The notes below the pieces were generated by a model. That model saw only the letters and a program-made list of their open reading frames with translations, searched no databases and was not told the origin of the DNA. This document shows, one piece after another, positions 11,390 to 22,744 of a DNA stretch of 64,000 nucleotides. A program made the translations under genes and the position numbers. Position 1 is the stretch's first letter; each line of letters opens with the position of its first letter. The DNA is from Ottelia alismoides. Taxonomy: Eukaryota; Streptophyta; Magnoliopsida; Alismatales; Hydrocharitaceae. The stretch is taken from NCBI GenBank assembly GCA_037367405.1, contig JAZKJV010002626.1, positions 62,001 through 126,000 on the forward strand, given 5' to 3'.

Positions 11390-13779
11390 ACCCCCTATAC
11401 TTAAATCTTGCTCGTCCCCCAGAAACTAAATAAATGAAGAGGTGAAATGAGATTGGGTTCCATACCAAGATCATGAGCAAAAGGTGAAAATGGGATAAGA
11501 CTCGGCCTTTGGATTAATAGTTTGGTAGAACTTTTGTGAGAATTAGGGTTTCAAAATCAAAAGACTTCAAGTTCTACATATTTGTAGTAGTTTCCTCTTA
11601 GATGTCATCTTAGATCAATCCTCTTCCCACAGCATACACCATGAACATTAAACAACTGATTCATGTGTGGAAAGGTTGTTATCTCGTCCCATCCAAAATG
11701 TCGGACTACCAAGCAGACCTCTCCTCTAGTAACTCGTCCTCGAGGAGTCAGGTATTTCCTTCTAAGTCCAGGTGTGTGCTAGTTCACAATGAATATAGAG
11801 AGGAAATTTTTAGAAGATGGGGAAAGAACTCGAGGGTGACCAGTGTAATCACCTCTCATATGAAGCCAAGCCAGTATATCCAAGTCTCCATCGAGATATG
11901 CAGGCTTCCAAAAGCTTGTAACTTTGTGGTCAAATATATATTTGGTAAATGTCTTGTTTTGGTATGGATTTTTTTGGATGCTCTGCATGGATCTTATGTG
12001 CCCCGACGGATAAATAATCTTTTGTTTCGTCCATGCTTTGAGGTATTAGAAAATTTGTGCTCCATTCCTCATTCAAAGCTTTATCTTAACTTGTACTCCG
12101 GTCGTTAGTTGTCCATGATACCAAAATATACTCACACAGTCTTCCAACACCCCATCTGAGTTGTGCTAAGTGCATAGTACTAGAGGTCAGATTAATTCCC
12201 TATTCAAGAGTTGTACTCAGAATGAGGCAACCAAGTTAAACGCTAAGAGTTGAAGTCTGGACATTGTCATGCGGAATTCAGAGAATTAAGTCCTAGACCC
12301 GATGCTTCCAAAATCATATTTCTTGGTGAAGTTTCTCTGAAAATAAAGTGGATTATGTCCAGTAAAGACCACTCTCAGTTTTGGTTCACAACTCGGTTCA
12401 GAACCCAAGGCTTTTCACCAATGTACATGCATGAAATGTCATATGAAGTGCAAGGGCATGAAGTGTAAACACACATTTTTTTGAGAAAAAAATCTTTCTT
12501 CTTTTTTCTTTTATTTTTTAAAATTAGTATACATATATTATGCCTATTTACAAATATTGTACATATTATACATATTTTTACAAGTTCTACAAAAGTTACC
12601 CACTCCCCGTGTTAGTTTTATATACAGAATAATACAATACCATATAGTATAATGTAATGCGGACTATATACAAAAATATGACTCACCCCTCATAACTTAG
12701 CATATTCTTAATATAGAAGGATGCAAAGAAGAAAAGGGAGAGGGGTAGAAGTCGACCGCCCCATACTTAGGCTCTTGGTAAGCCTAAGTATAGAAGAGAG
12801 AAAAAATGATGCGATCGAGGACAAGAGGAGAGAAGGTGGATATGAACAGGGTGGGAATCGGTCCCCACATATAATTAAGCTTTTACCTACGTATAGAAGA
12901 AGTATAAAGGGAACCGATGGGATTCGGAGAGAATGTACAGAGTTCAAGGAGATTTTCAGCATATCTTCTTGCGGGCACATAGTGGGAAAGGATAAGGATA
13001 TAATGAACATGATGAAGAAGGTTCCCAACTATCATCGGAGTCATCCTCAGAAGATTAATAGTGTTTGATAGAGGCTATCCAACTAATTTTTCTCTGATGC
13101 TGCTTATCCACATGTACAACCAACTCGACCTCAGATGAATAATAGTCTCATGAAGATGTGTCCGTCTAACCATATCAGATGACAATGGTATATTACAATA
13201 CCCTAGGGAGGAGTCTTCATAATACTTTCATGTCTACGGTGATGTAATTAGTTGGTTTGCTAGACCTTGAAGCAAGGAGAGGAGAAGGATGGGAGTCATT
13301 TTTCCCTCTACTGGCTACCAAATTAGAGGATGTGACCCTTCTAAACAGAGTACGTAAGTTGTTGGACATAGGTTAATCATCGTATGAATTTCCATTTATA
13401 TTTTATACCTCCTAAAGGGTTGGTACACATCTTGAGCATATGATACCGTTAGTTTGTGCTTTATCAGCTAAGGTGTTGGATCACAATAATGACGAAGAAG
13501 TATGAAATAACTATGAACAGGTTTGGTGACTTGGATGTTTCTAAGTTGAATTCATTCACCTCATTGGAATCTTGGGTAGCTTCAACAATCGAATCTTCAG
13601 GTGTCTCTCTTAGGATTGTGTTTGCGGTATGCGAAGAGGTTTGTTTCTTGTGAAGGGTCCGTCTCCGTGGTTTCCTCTATGCCACGACTATTGGTTTCAT
13701 GTTTGGTTGTCTCAGGGTCACATGTGTCCTCTAGAGTTTGATCATTATGGTTATGGTTCAAGAATTTTATGTCATGAGT
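11390..13779 (-). mobile_element. 3' non-coding region of G copy A, with hairpins
   Basis: The region lies between the polypurine tract at 11,390 and the protease remnant at 13,780. It is homologous piece by piece to copy B (36,940-37,750 plus 40,275-42,170) and partly to 61.0-63.1 and 50.7-53.4 kb. It contains a perfect 11-bp stem at 12,763-12,791. On the - strand, 12.85-13.1 kb encodes a broken acidic, Ser-rich stretch (SSEDDSDDSW) shared with copy B. The + strand 155-residue frame at 11,641-12,108 is not conserved in copy B and is probably chance. Reverse transcriptase and integrase are absent. Confidence 0.55.
12763..12791. repeat. Perfect hairpin containing a polypurine-tract-like arm
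   Basis: The arms ATACTTAGGCT and AGCCTAAGTAT are 11 bp, perfect, and separated by 7 bases. Read on the element's - strand, the outer side continues into GGGG, so it resembles the polypurine tract beside the LTR at 11,390. Equivalent hairpins occur in three other internal regions. Confidence 0.7.
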
Positions 13780-14106
13780 CTAGCAATTGATAGTTGCTCT
13801 AGTAGAGGCTAAGAATTGCTTTCTCAGAATAACGAGAGACTCATGAAATTCTCCTCGGTGTTCAATGTCCATGACACTAAAGTCCACTCTATGTTTGACA
13901 CCTTGAATGCTCTTGGCGACTGAAACAATTCCTCTCAATCTTTTCATGTATTGGTTTGTAAATTGAACAATCACTATGGTATTTCTGAGTTTTTCAAGTT
14001 TGAGTCGATAAAACACGGACTGTGAGAGGATGTTCAAGGTGGAGTCATCGTCTATCTGAACATGAGTAAACTCAGTGTTCTCAATTTTACAGGTAACTGT
14101 TGTCAA
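13780..14106 (-). pseudogene. Retropepsin-like protease remnant, G copy A
   Basis: This is a 108-residue open frame with the layout of a plant Ty3/gypsy protease. The active-site strand IDDDSTLNIL lies near residues 18-27 and a C-terminal FHESLVILRKQFLAS block near 85-99. Such enzymes cut the Gag-Pol polyprotein. The catalytic triad, normally Asp-x-Gly, reads Asp-Asp-Asp here, so it should be inactive. Copy B at 42,178-42,404 shows the same substitution. The intact-type copy at 57,017-57,289 keeps Asp-Asn-Gly. Gag-like sequence lies upstream (higher coordinates); downstream the element goes straight into its 3' non-coding region, without RT or integrase. Confidence 0.6.
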
Positions 14107-15085
14107 ACATTTGACTCTATGGCTTTTGCTCTTTCATGTCATCACCATTGAATTGTCCATGGTGATTAAATGATATTCAGTTCGTGATCTTTTTTGCCCA
14201 TCTTATTAGGTGCTAATTGACTCTTCACATATCTCTCAAGATTGGGTATGTACTCTATGGTCTTGATTTATCAAATCTCTAAGATCAGACTTTTACAAAA
14301 TGCTTCCATTTCAGTGGTGTACAAGTTTTTTTCGAATTTTCTGATTTTTGTATTTTTTTGATATTTTATTAAAGTCAGTGGACTAGTAAGTGATGTTTGG
14401 TACCTGTAGTGTTTGTTATTAAAAAAAATTCACATGATTTGTCTCAAGTTTGCTTTACGTGGTCCTCACTTCTCCTTAGTTGTTCATAATATTTTTAACC
14501 ATTTGTATGACATAATCAAGTTGTTCAAAGAATGCATCAACTCTTTGATTAATCCGAGCTATGACATCTGCTATCATCTGACGACACAGAGATGAATAAT
14601 GATACTCATTATGTCAAGACTCTGGCATGCAATCATGAGCCAAGTAATAGTCATTTAAGTGGTAGAGTCTTGGTCATGAGTCCTATTTCCTTGACTCTGA
14701 ATTTCAAGTGTTCAGTCGAAGTAAAATGGGTCGTACTTAGGAAGAAAGTCATCTCGAGTATGGGATGGTTCAAACAGTGAATTCTCAATCATAACCAGGA
14801 ATCGTGTTTCTCTGTCAAAATCTATTATATGCCCATCCTCAAATTCTCTCTCTCTCTCCATTATGTCCACAAAATAATCATTCATTTTTGTGAGCGGTTC
14901 AATATTGACATCGCAACCATGGAAGGAGTGGGGTGATGGAATGAGAGTGAAGTGGATGATGGCTGGGGAAGAACCGATTCAAAGAGAGGGTTCTTCTGAT
15001 ATGAGAATGAAGATGAAGCTGGTCAAGATTAGATCATGTAAGTTCGACCCACAGAGTTTGGGTAAGAATACCAATATTCTGACAT
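14107..15085 (-). pseudogene. Gag remnant, G copy A
   Basis: The - strand start at 15,085 opens a frame beginning M-S-E-Y-W-Y-S-Y-P-N. It aligns with the start of copy B at 43,753 (M-L-G-Y-W-Y-L-Y-P-N). The pyrimidine-rich stretch before the ATG ends in AG in both copies. The frame is soon broken by stop codons. No zinc knuckle is recognisable. I infer gag from position (between leader and protease) and from homology between the two copies, not from a known domain. Confidence 0.45.
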
Positions 15086-15339
15086 CTTCGAAAAGGAAGG
15101 TGTGTACGATTCATAAACCTTGATATGTGTATGCAAGTACAATGATCTTTGAATGCATGCAATCAATGCACAACGCAAATCCAAAATTCACTAACTTCAC
15201 ACAGAGAAGGCTGTAAGTGTTCATCCGATTATCTTTTCAATTTTGAATTGGTGATAAAACAATATCTGAATCTATTACACATGTGTGTCACCTTGATGCT
15301 CGGATGTGGTTCTACTAGCCCTCAATCAAAGGAGTGATC
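15086..15339 (-). mobile_element. Leader remnant of G copy A
   Basis: About 250 bases upstream of the gag-like start. They match copy B near 43,770-43,900 ('caacgcaa', 'cactaactt'). No primer binding site is visible. The segment runs into an LTR-terminus-like sequence at 15,340-15,389. Confidence 0.35.
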
Positions 15340-15389
15340 TTTTCGATTTTAAAATGGAAGAATAAAGGTGATTAAATGGAGATTCATCA
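15340..15389 (-). mobile_element. Short LTR-terminus remnant
   Basis: The 'aggtgattaaatggagattcatca' type sequence (split at 15,366-15,389) matches the LTR end at 60,965-60,987. Only about 50 bases are present, so this is a fragment rather than a whole LTR. Confidence 0.4.
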
Positions 15390-15639
15390 CTTCCATAGCT
15401 GCTTACCAAAGAGTTTCGAGAGTTGACTCGTGTTTGTTATATATCAATAGATATGTGATTATTTGTTAATTTAAGTACAATACTATATCGTAATAGATTA
15501 TATTTATTTTATATAATTACAAAAAATGATATCATGACTAATCTCAAAATTTATGTCATTGCAGAGACATTTTGTTATAGTAATCGATTCCAATCACTAA
15601 TATTAAGTTATACTTATAGCTTTATTACAATTGTATCCT

Positions 15640-15854
15640 AGTAAATGTTTATGATTACAATTGTACTCTACAAATTTTTTGATAAAACAATCAAGGATCA
15701 TCATTCAATAAGATGTAAGAATGTAAAAAGGTTCAGGAATAAATAACAAGGAAACCCGGTATTTAGTACACCGGGACATTTCACCGAAAAATAGTCAAAC
15801 ATAAATTGATTAGTTCTTTAGGAGACAAAAACTACTAAAAAAGATGCACAAACT
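15640..15854 (-). pseudogene. 3' tail of the fragmented LINE
   Basis: This piece lies just left of the AAACT duplication of the S element and continues the LINE that resumes at 22,745. The - strand sequence after the zf-RVT domain and the Trp-rich C-terminal motif runs into this piece once the S element is removed. It ends near 'ttgttttatcaaaaaa', a pattern often seen at plant LINE ends. The DNA between 15,390 and 15,640 is AT-rich and shows nothing recognisable. Confidence 0.4.
15850..15854. repeat. Left target-site duplication AAACT of the S element
   Basis: AAACT precedes the LTR start TGTTGG and is repeated exactly at 22,740-22,744 after the LTR end TTCA. Five-base duplications are normal for LTR retrotransposons. 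Confidence 0.8.
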
Positions 15855-17126
15855 TGTTGGACACGTGAGCCCACAGTGAGCCATTATGCAATAAATGTTA
15901 TTGCAAATATCATTCCCTTATTTGAAATGAAGAATAATTAATTTGCATAATAGGTCCCTTAGTACAATTAGGGTTATGTACCATGGTCATCTTGATGATC
16001 ATACAGCTGTTGATTCAACTATTGAATCATAGAGGATGGTGCTTGGATGAATATCTAAAGAGTTAGATTGAGGACTCATCAAGCACCGTCAAATGATTGT
16101 TAAGAGATGATCTCCATCCAGAGTAGGAGATGGCAATCCTTTCTCATTTAGGCTGACATCTAACTGACCTCTTGATGCTGGTCCTCTGCATAGGAATAGA
16201 GATTCGGAGGTGTTAGATAAGTTAGGTCAAAGAGTTGACTTAACGAGATCGAGATAACCAAAGTCCTATATCGTATGCTGTCACGATACAGGCACGTATC
16301 CTCTGACCGGAGATAGATGTTTTGCTATATGTCTAAGTATGTACATTTGGCATACCAATAGGTTGATGACCTAACCAAGGTCTATACACCGGTGCGCTGT
16401 TGTGCATATAAGGGCATATGAGTAATACGATCTCTCAAAGGGATCATACAGGTTTAGTTACTTAACTGGAAGACATGAGCTCACTCATGAGATATTGGGA
16501 AGAATCAAATTCCGTGCACGGTCGTCTCGCTTTGGAAGCTTGACTGAATTTGTAGGTTAGATAATGGAAAGTATATGATCAAGACCTAGGTATGATATGA
16601 GCTTTTGGAAAGTATATGATCGATACCAACTCCCAATGATTGAATGAGAAACTTACTTATAAAACCATGAAGTAGACAATATAAAGTTGATCCAATACTT
16701 TAGGTTTAATCTGAATCTTCCAGTATGCAGGATGTACAGGTATTGGGAATACTTGAGGGTGATGTGATCATAAACGATTGTATAACCATGACGCTTCCAT
16801 TCCTAGGGAGTGATGAAACGGGTCTCGATTTTAGTGACTCCTCTCAGTAGAGAAGTTATCTGATCTTGGTCTAAATGTTGGACATTGATCTGAATGTGAT
16901 TCAGATGCAATGAGAAGATAAGATTTGCGGTCTTGATTTAATCAAGCTTCTATGGGAGGCCCGCGATCTAGATTTGAGATATGATCTCAATATATAAGTC
17001 ACTATACGTGGAACAATACAATCGCCATGTCTTTATCTCCAAGTATTCACGGAGAAAGCGCATTATCCTTGAAAGAGTTCAGGATAATTTCATTGTTGAT
17101 ATAAGTATCCGAGCATTTAGAAAATG

Positions 17127-17151
17127 GATAATTAAATGTGATTTAATTATC
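17127..17151. repeat. Perfect 11-bp palindrome in S-family U3
   Basis: The arms GATAATTAAAT and ATTTAATTATC are separated by GTG. Related copies lie near 17,195-17,221 and 17,282-17,307, in the 3' LTR at 21,387-21,411, 21,456-21,481 and 21,542-21,567, and in the reversed solo LTR near 38,920 and 39,000. They may be protein-binding sites in the LTR promoter (inference). Confidence 0.65.
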
Positions 17152-17913
17152 ATGAGTAATATGAATTTGATTTATATTATAAAGAGAATTATCTAAGATA
17201 ATTGAATGTGATTTAATTATCAAAGATGTGAATAATGTGAATATGATTCATATTATTTGGACACATGAGAATAGAGATCCAAGATTATTAAATGTGATTT
17301 AATTATCATGGATATGAATAATGTGGATAGCAATATCCATATTAGTTATATATATTATAAATATTATGTATAATATATAAGAGAGAGCTATTTGTAATTG
17401 ACATTTGTTAATTGTTGATGTGAATTGGATTCACATTGGATAATTAATTGAAAATGTAATTCATATTTTATTTTGGGTTGTGAATGTGATTCACAAATTT
17501 CCAATGGCAAGATTGCAATATTCACAAAATCATTATGAATTATTTTTGTAGAATAATTTACAATAATTGTTGTTGTAATAAATTGGAGATACATGGAATA
17601 ATGTAATCAAGGAAGATTACATTGGAGATGCTCCTTCCATAGGAGGGACGGCTACCTATTCCTATTAGGAAAGGGTGGCCGTCCACTCCATGTATATGGA
17701 AGGAGGCATTCCCTTTTTCCCATTATCTCCATATTTGTTTGATTTAATTTGAGATTGATTTATATTGATTTATCAATATAGATTTTATCTAAATTAAATT
17801 AATTGTTATTGGCTTTTTACCAGCACAAATCTTAGCCATCAAAAGAAACACAATCAATGAGGACTATTGGATTTGTGTTGCCCATGTATTGAGATCCATG
17901 GATCCAAAAATAT

Positions 17914-17921
17914 TATAAAAG
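17914..17921 (+). promoter_or_regulatory. LTR TATA box
   Basis: TATAAAAG is followed by GAGAGGC and then, after about 40 bases, a CT-rich stretch. The same TATA, GAGAGGC-like and CT arrangement occurs at 22,156 and 28,911, and reversed at 38,320-38,327, so it is the likely core promoter of the family, placing R just downstream. Confidence 0.7.
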
Positions 17922-18495
17922 GAGAGGCACCCATTTGCTCTTCTTTACATAATACAAAAGAGAACATAAGTCTTTCTCTCTCTCTACACATCTACTCTCT
18001 CTCCCTCTCATGTGGTCGTCCACCATGAATGCCCTAGAGAGGTTCTCCATCGCCGCAGTGTCGTCGTTATGATGCCCGATCATTTGATCGTGGATCTCTG
18101 TCTCCTTCGGTGTGCCTCGCTTGTGAAGAAGACGTCAGATCTCGTGTGTCGAGATCAGGAGATCCGTTGCTTGGATCATCAACATGTATTGCGAGAAGCA
18201 CGTGTTTCATCAACACGCTCGCAAGCATCTCCTCCGTCGAATTGGACTTGAGACAGGAGGTCTCTTCGTTTAGAGACTTGATCGCAACCACGCTTCAAGA
18301 GGTAGTCCCATTAATTGTTTGTGATTTAGACGAAATGATCTGAGAAGTGTTCTTGGATCATGTGGTTTTGTCGCATGAAAAAAAATTTAATTTCCGCTGC
18401 ATAGAACAACTAGTCCGACAAGTCTTTCTTCGTCGAATTCGATACGATGCTCACACTTCCGTGATGTGTTTCAGGATTTAACCATATCCTTCAAG

Positions 18496-18507
18496 TGGTA
18501 TCATAGC
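18496..18507 (+). other. Primer binding site, initiator-Met tRNA type
   Basis: TGGTATCATAGC starts two bases after the LTR end. It matches the plant initiator-Met tRNA complement TGGTATCAGAGC at 11 of 12 positions. It identifies the LTR/interior border and the element's direction. Confidence 0.85.
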
Positions 18508-20152
18508 CTTAGGTCGATGGTTTTGGATGCTATCCATAAACCTAAGACGACTTGGGTTCATTAGGGTTTGCGAAAGTTTTCTTGCATTTCATTTTCGCAT
18601 CTCTGTTTTTAGATTATTTTCTGCACTGTTTAAATTATTTAAACACGAAAATAACAATTGTATTTTGCTCTTCATTAAATAAGGAAACCGTAGGATCTGA
18701 GTTTACGTGATTTCGATTCCGTTTGCTCAAGTTATGCTCATTTTAGTGAACATGTATCCACAGTTTCGTGGACGGCGAATCTCAACGTAATTAAAGAATT
18801 AATTGCGGATTTGAGACGCCTTAAAATGCGTTCAAGTCACTTAGGTTCTATTGTAAATCAAATTAGAAAACTTTAGGAACTTACTTTGCTCAATTTGGAT
18901 TTAAATTGATTGAGATATGGTATTTTTAGTAAGTGAGGGTAACTGCTGGAAATACTTTTCTAATCAAGAACCTAGTGATTGTCATTTAATCAATTAGTGA
19001 AATTAAATTGTTTAATTTCCTGAAATAATTGTGCATAAATATTTGTGAAATATTTTATGATAATTATTCCCTTAAATGGTATTTTCTTGACCAATATTTG
19101 ATTAGATGTGATCTAGATCACTAATTGGTTACATGATCTACATTCCAACAAACATGTTGCTTGAATAGGATTTGGAATTTGTTTAGCAAATCTTATTATA
19201 ATTTTAATCAAATTATTTTGATTATTATTATATGGTATAATTTCGTTTGAAGAACTGATGATCATCTCAAGTACAAAATAATCTATTTTGCATTATCGTT
19301 TCCCGAGGTGGATATGGTGTCTAGTCGGAGAGCATTGAGGTAGCAGGTTGCAACGTATGTGGTCCGTCCCACTCTCGTCGGTACTGGCCATGACATTGGG
19401 TAGGGTTAGTATAATGCTTAAGAAATGATGATGTATTTCTAATCATTAAAATTCGAAATAATATGTATTTGAGATAATACCGTGATTCAAGTAACAATAA
19501 AGAATGTTTGTTGGATATTAATTAGATCATTAATTTAATATGATTAGATTAATTGGAATCCAATTAAAATTAAAACACTCTATTATGAATAAAGAAGTTA
19601 TTTCCCTTGGAAGAATTAATCATAATGAATATGATTCATAATGATTAACTAGAATTTGAATATGACGCGGAGGATCACATAAGTGACATCCATGTTCTCC
19701 CGTCAAGGCGGAGGGTTCCGTCGCAAGCGCATCTAGATCGCGCTCTTTGCTTCTCGAAAGAATAAGGCCGTATACGTAGTGACCCTAATATTGGATCCTC
19801 ATATTATTGGGGCGATATTGGATTGCGTATAGCGAGTGCTATTCCTGTTGACGGTTGGTTCAATTAATGACGGGTCAACATCACCTTAGGAGTGGAGGGC
19901 CCGGGTGTTAAAGACTGAATTGGGAGATGCAAGTTGGACTTGCAAGGTGGAATGTGTTCCCGCTTCTTTTCATCCGAGTTGCAGATTCTCATATTATTGG
20001 TATGTAACAAAGATAAGGAAGGAAATCCCAGATCTTGCTGAGATATGATGGTAAGTATATCTCTTACACTGAAAGTGATTAAGGGAATGAACTTTCGGTG
20101 TTGATAAGGAAAGACAACTTTGATATAAAATTCCTAAATCAAAGTAAAATAT

Positions 20153-20171
20153 GTATATATATATATATATA
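20153..20171. repeat. (TA)n microsatellite
   Basis: A short run of TA dinucleotides inside the S element interior. Confidence 0.8.
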
Positions 20172-20824
20172 CACTTATGCAAATTTCTTATTTCAGATAA
20201 TCCTTCATTAAACCCACTCAATGTTATACTCAATGATAACCAGTAAAATATCATGGATTGGACTCATGATCCAGATATTGTACTTGCAATTGGACACATA
20301 ATGTATGTGGTTGCAATATGCAAGTCTCCTCATACTAATGAGGAATGACATTAAATAGATAATAGAACTACAACCCTAGGATTTGTATGTCTCTATAGTC
20401 TTGATCTCTTATCAAATGTACTTTGGAAGTGACATGTTGATGATGATCACAATTGTCAAATAATCCTTATAAAGACTTAAGAAGATGTTCTGGCATGCAT
20501 ATGTGCTCTCTTGACATTTATCATGAATGACATGGTTCTCTGCATCATGCAGAATGGTAGCTTCATAAGAGATGATGTATTCAAAATGTTTGAATATCTA
20601 CCTGAACCAATGTTTTAAGAGTTTAGATGGATGTGGATATGAAGAGTGTCATCGTTCTACTATCTATACTCTAATCATTCATGACGCTTCGTAATATTCA
20701 TATTGTATGAATTTAATGAAGCATGTATAAATGTTGAAATGCTCTTACATTGAATTCTTTTTGAATTTAACATAAGAGATCCTTAGTCTTAAGCAATGGT
20801 TGTTTATATATAAAGGGAGCGCAG

Positions 20825-22739
20825 TGGAAGTATATGATCAAGACCTAGGTATGATATATGCTTTTGGAAAGTATATGATCGATACCAACTCCCAATGATC
20901 GAATGAGAAACTTACTGATAAAACCATGAAGTAGACAGTATAAAGTAGATCCAATACTTCGGATTTAATCTGAGTCCTCCAATATGCAGGATGTACAGGT
21001 ATTGGGAATACCTGAGGGTGATGTGATCATAAATGATTGTATAACCGTGATGCTTCCATTCCTAGGGAGTGATGAAACAGGTCTGGATTTTAGTGACTCC
21101 TCTCAGTAGAGAAGTGATCTGATCTTGGTCTAAATGTTGGACATTGATCTGAATGTGATTCAGATGCAATGAGAAGATTAAATTTGCGGTCTTGATTTAA
21201 TCAAGCATCTATGGGAAGCCCGCGATCTGGATTTGAGATATGATCTCAATATCCAAGTCACTATACGTGGAAAAATACAATCATCATGTCCTTATCTCCA
21301 AGTATTCGTGGAGAAAGCGCATTATCCTTGAAAGGGTTCAGGATAATTTCATTGTTGATATGAGTATCCGAGCATTGAGAAAATGGATAATTAAATGTGA
21401 TTTAATTATAATGAGTAATATGAATTTGATTCATATTATAAAGATAGTTATCTATGGTAATTGAATGTGATTTAATTATCAAAGATGTGAATAATGTGAA
21501 TATGATTCATATTATTTGGGCACATGAGAATAGAGATCCAAGATTATTAAATGTGATTTAATTATCATGGATATGAATAATATGGATAGCAATATCCATA
21601 TTAGTTATATATTTTATAAATATTATTTATAATATATAAGAGAGAGCTATTTGTAATTTACATTTGTTAATTGTTGATGTGAATTGGATTCATATTTGAA
21701 AATTAAATGAAAATGTAATTCACATTTTATTTTGGGTTGTGAATGTGATTCACAAATTTCCAATGGCAAGATTGCAATATTCACAAAATAATTGTGAATT
21801 ATTTTTTTGAATAATTTACAACAATTATTGTTGTAATAAATTGGAGATACATGGAATAATGTAATGAAGGAAGATTACATTGGAGATGCTCCTTCCATAG
21901 GAGGGACGGCTACCTATTCCTATTAGGAAAGGGTGGCCGTCCACTCCATGTATATGGAAGGCGGCATTCCCTTTTTCCCATTATCTCCATATTTGTTTGA
22001 TTTATATTGATTTATCAATATAGATTTGATCTAGATTAAATTAATTGTTGTTGGCTTTTTACCAAAACAAATCTTAGCCATCAAAAGAAACACAATCAAT
22101 GAGGACCATTGGATCTGCGTACCCCATGGATTGAGATCCATAGATCCCAAAATATTATAAAAGGAGAGGCACCCCTTTGCATTTCTTTACACAATACAAA
22201 AGAGAACATAAGTATTTCTCTCTCTCTCTACACGTCTACTCTCTCTCTCCCTCTCATGTGGCCATCCACCATGGATGCCCTAGAGAGGTCCTCCATCATC
22301 GCAGCGTCGTCGTTATGCTGCCCGATCGTTTGCTCGTGGATCTCCGTCTCCTTCGGTGTGCCTCGCTCGTGAAGAAGACGTCGGATATCGTGTGTCGAGA
22401 TCAGGATATCCGTCGCTTGGATCATCAACATGGATTGCGAGAAGCACATGTTTCATCAACACGCTCGCAAGCGTCTCCTCCGTCGAATCGGACTTGAGAC
22501 AGGAGGTCTCTTCGTTTAAAGACTCGATCGCAACCATGCTTCAAGAGGTAATCCCATTACTTGTTCGTGGTTTAGACGAAACGATCCGAGAAGTGTTCTT
22601 AGATCATGTGGTTTTGTCACATGAAGAAAATTTTAATTTCCGCTGCATAGAACAACTAGTCCGACTAGTCATTCTTCGTCGTATTTGATACGATGCTCAC
22701 GCTTCCGTGATGCGCTTGAGGATTTAACCATATCCTTCA
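20825..22739 (+). repeat. 3' LTR of the S element, 5'-truncated (1,915 bp)
   Basis: It aligns base for base with 16,565-18,493, with scattered substitutions and a small deletion near 22,003 relative to 17,743. It ends TTCA followed by the AAACT duplication. The first ~710 bases of the LTR are missing and the break joins the interior directly. Because the outer end and its duplication are intact, the loss came after insertion (inference). The TATA box is at 22,156-22,163. Confidence 0.8.
22156..22163 (+). promoter_or_regulatory. LTR TATA box, 3' LTR
   Basis: TATAAAAG followed by GAGAGGC, as in the 5' LTR at 17,914. Confidence 0.65.
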
Positions 22740-22744
22740 AAACT
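22740..22744. repeat. Right target-site duplication AAACT
   Basis: Exact copy of 15,850-15,854. Confidence 0.8.

Larger units (their letters stand above)
15855..18493 (+). repeat. 5' LTR of the S element (2,639 bp)
   Basis: It starts TGTTGGACACGTGAG and ends ATATCCTTCA. The start matches the solo LTRs at 27,008 (TGTTAGACATGTGA) and at 40,274 on the - strand (TGTTAGTCATGTGA), which fixes the boundary. U3 has several copies of a palindrome around ATTAAATGTGATTTAAT. A TATA box at 17,914 precedes a CT-rich leader. Frames at 18,012-18,343 are partly shared with the 3' LTR but have no domain. Confidence 0.85.
18494..20824 (+). mobile_element. Non-coding interior of the S element
   Basis: About 2.3 kb between the LTRs. 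The primer binding site is at its start. Reading frames are short and I recognise no gag or pol motif in any frame. It holds a GC-richer block near 19.3-19.4 and 19.65-19.95 kb and a (TA)n run at 20,153-20,171. The right junction with the LTR is abrupt, at 'gggagcgcag', which might be a polypurine-tract remnant. Confidence 0.6.
15855..22739 (+). mobile_element. S-family LTR retrotransposon, non-autonomous, with target-site duplication
   Basis: A 6.9 kb element with a full 5' LTR, a primer binding site for initiator-Met tRNA, a non-coding interior of about 2.3 kb and a 3' LTR lacking its first ~710 bases. An exact AAACT duplication flanks it. It has no gag, protease, RT or integrase reading frame, so it could move only with enzymes supplied by another element (LARD-like). 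Superfamily is unclear: the primer type and 5-bp duplication fit both copia and gypsy. It is inserted in the 3' end of a LINE. Two solo LTRs of the same family lie at 27,008 and 37,751. Confidence 0.85.

Noticed and set aside
11641..12108. 155-residue + strand frame
   Set aside because: It is antisense to element copy A. The homologous DNA in copy B (37.2-37.7 kb) has no open frame, and no domain is seen.
18012..18343. Frames shared between the two S LTRs (also 22,177-22,688)
   Set aside because: Similarity follows from the LTR duplication itself; indels and frame changes between copies and absence of any domain argue against a gene.
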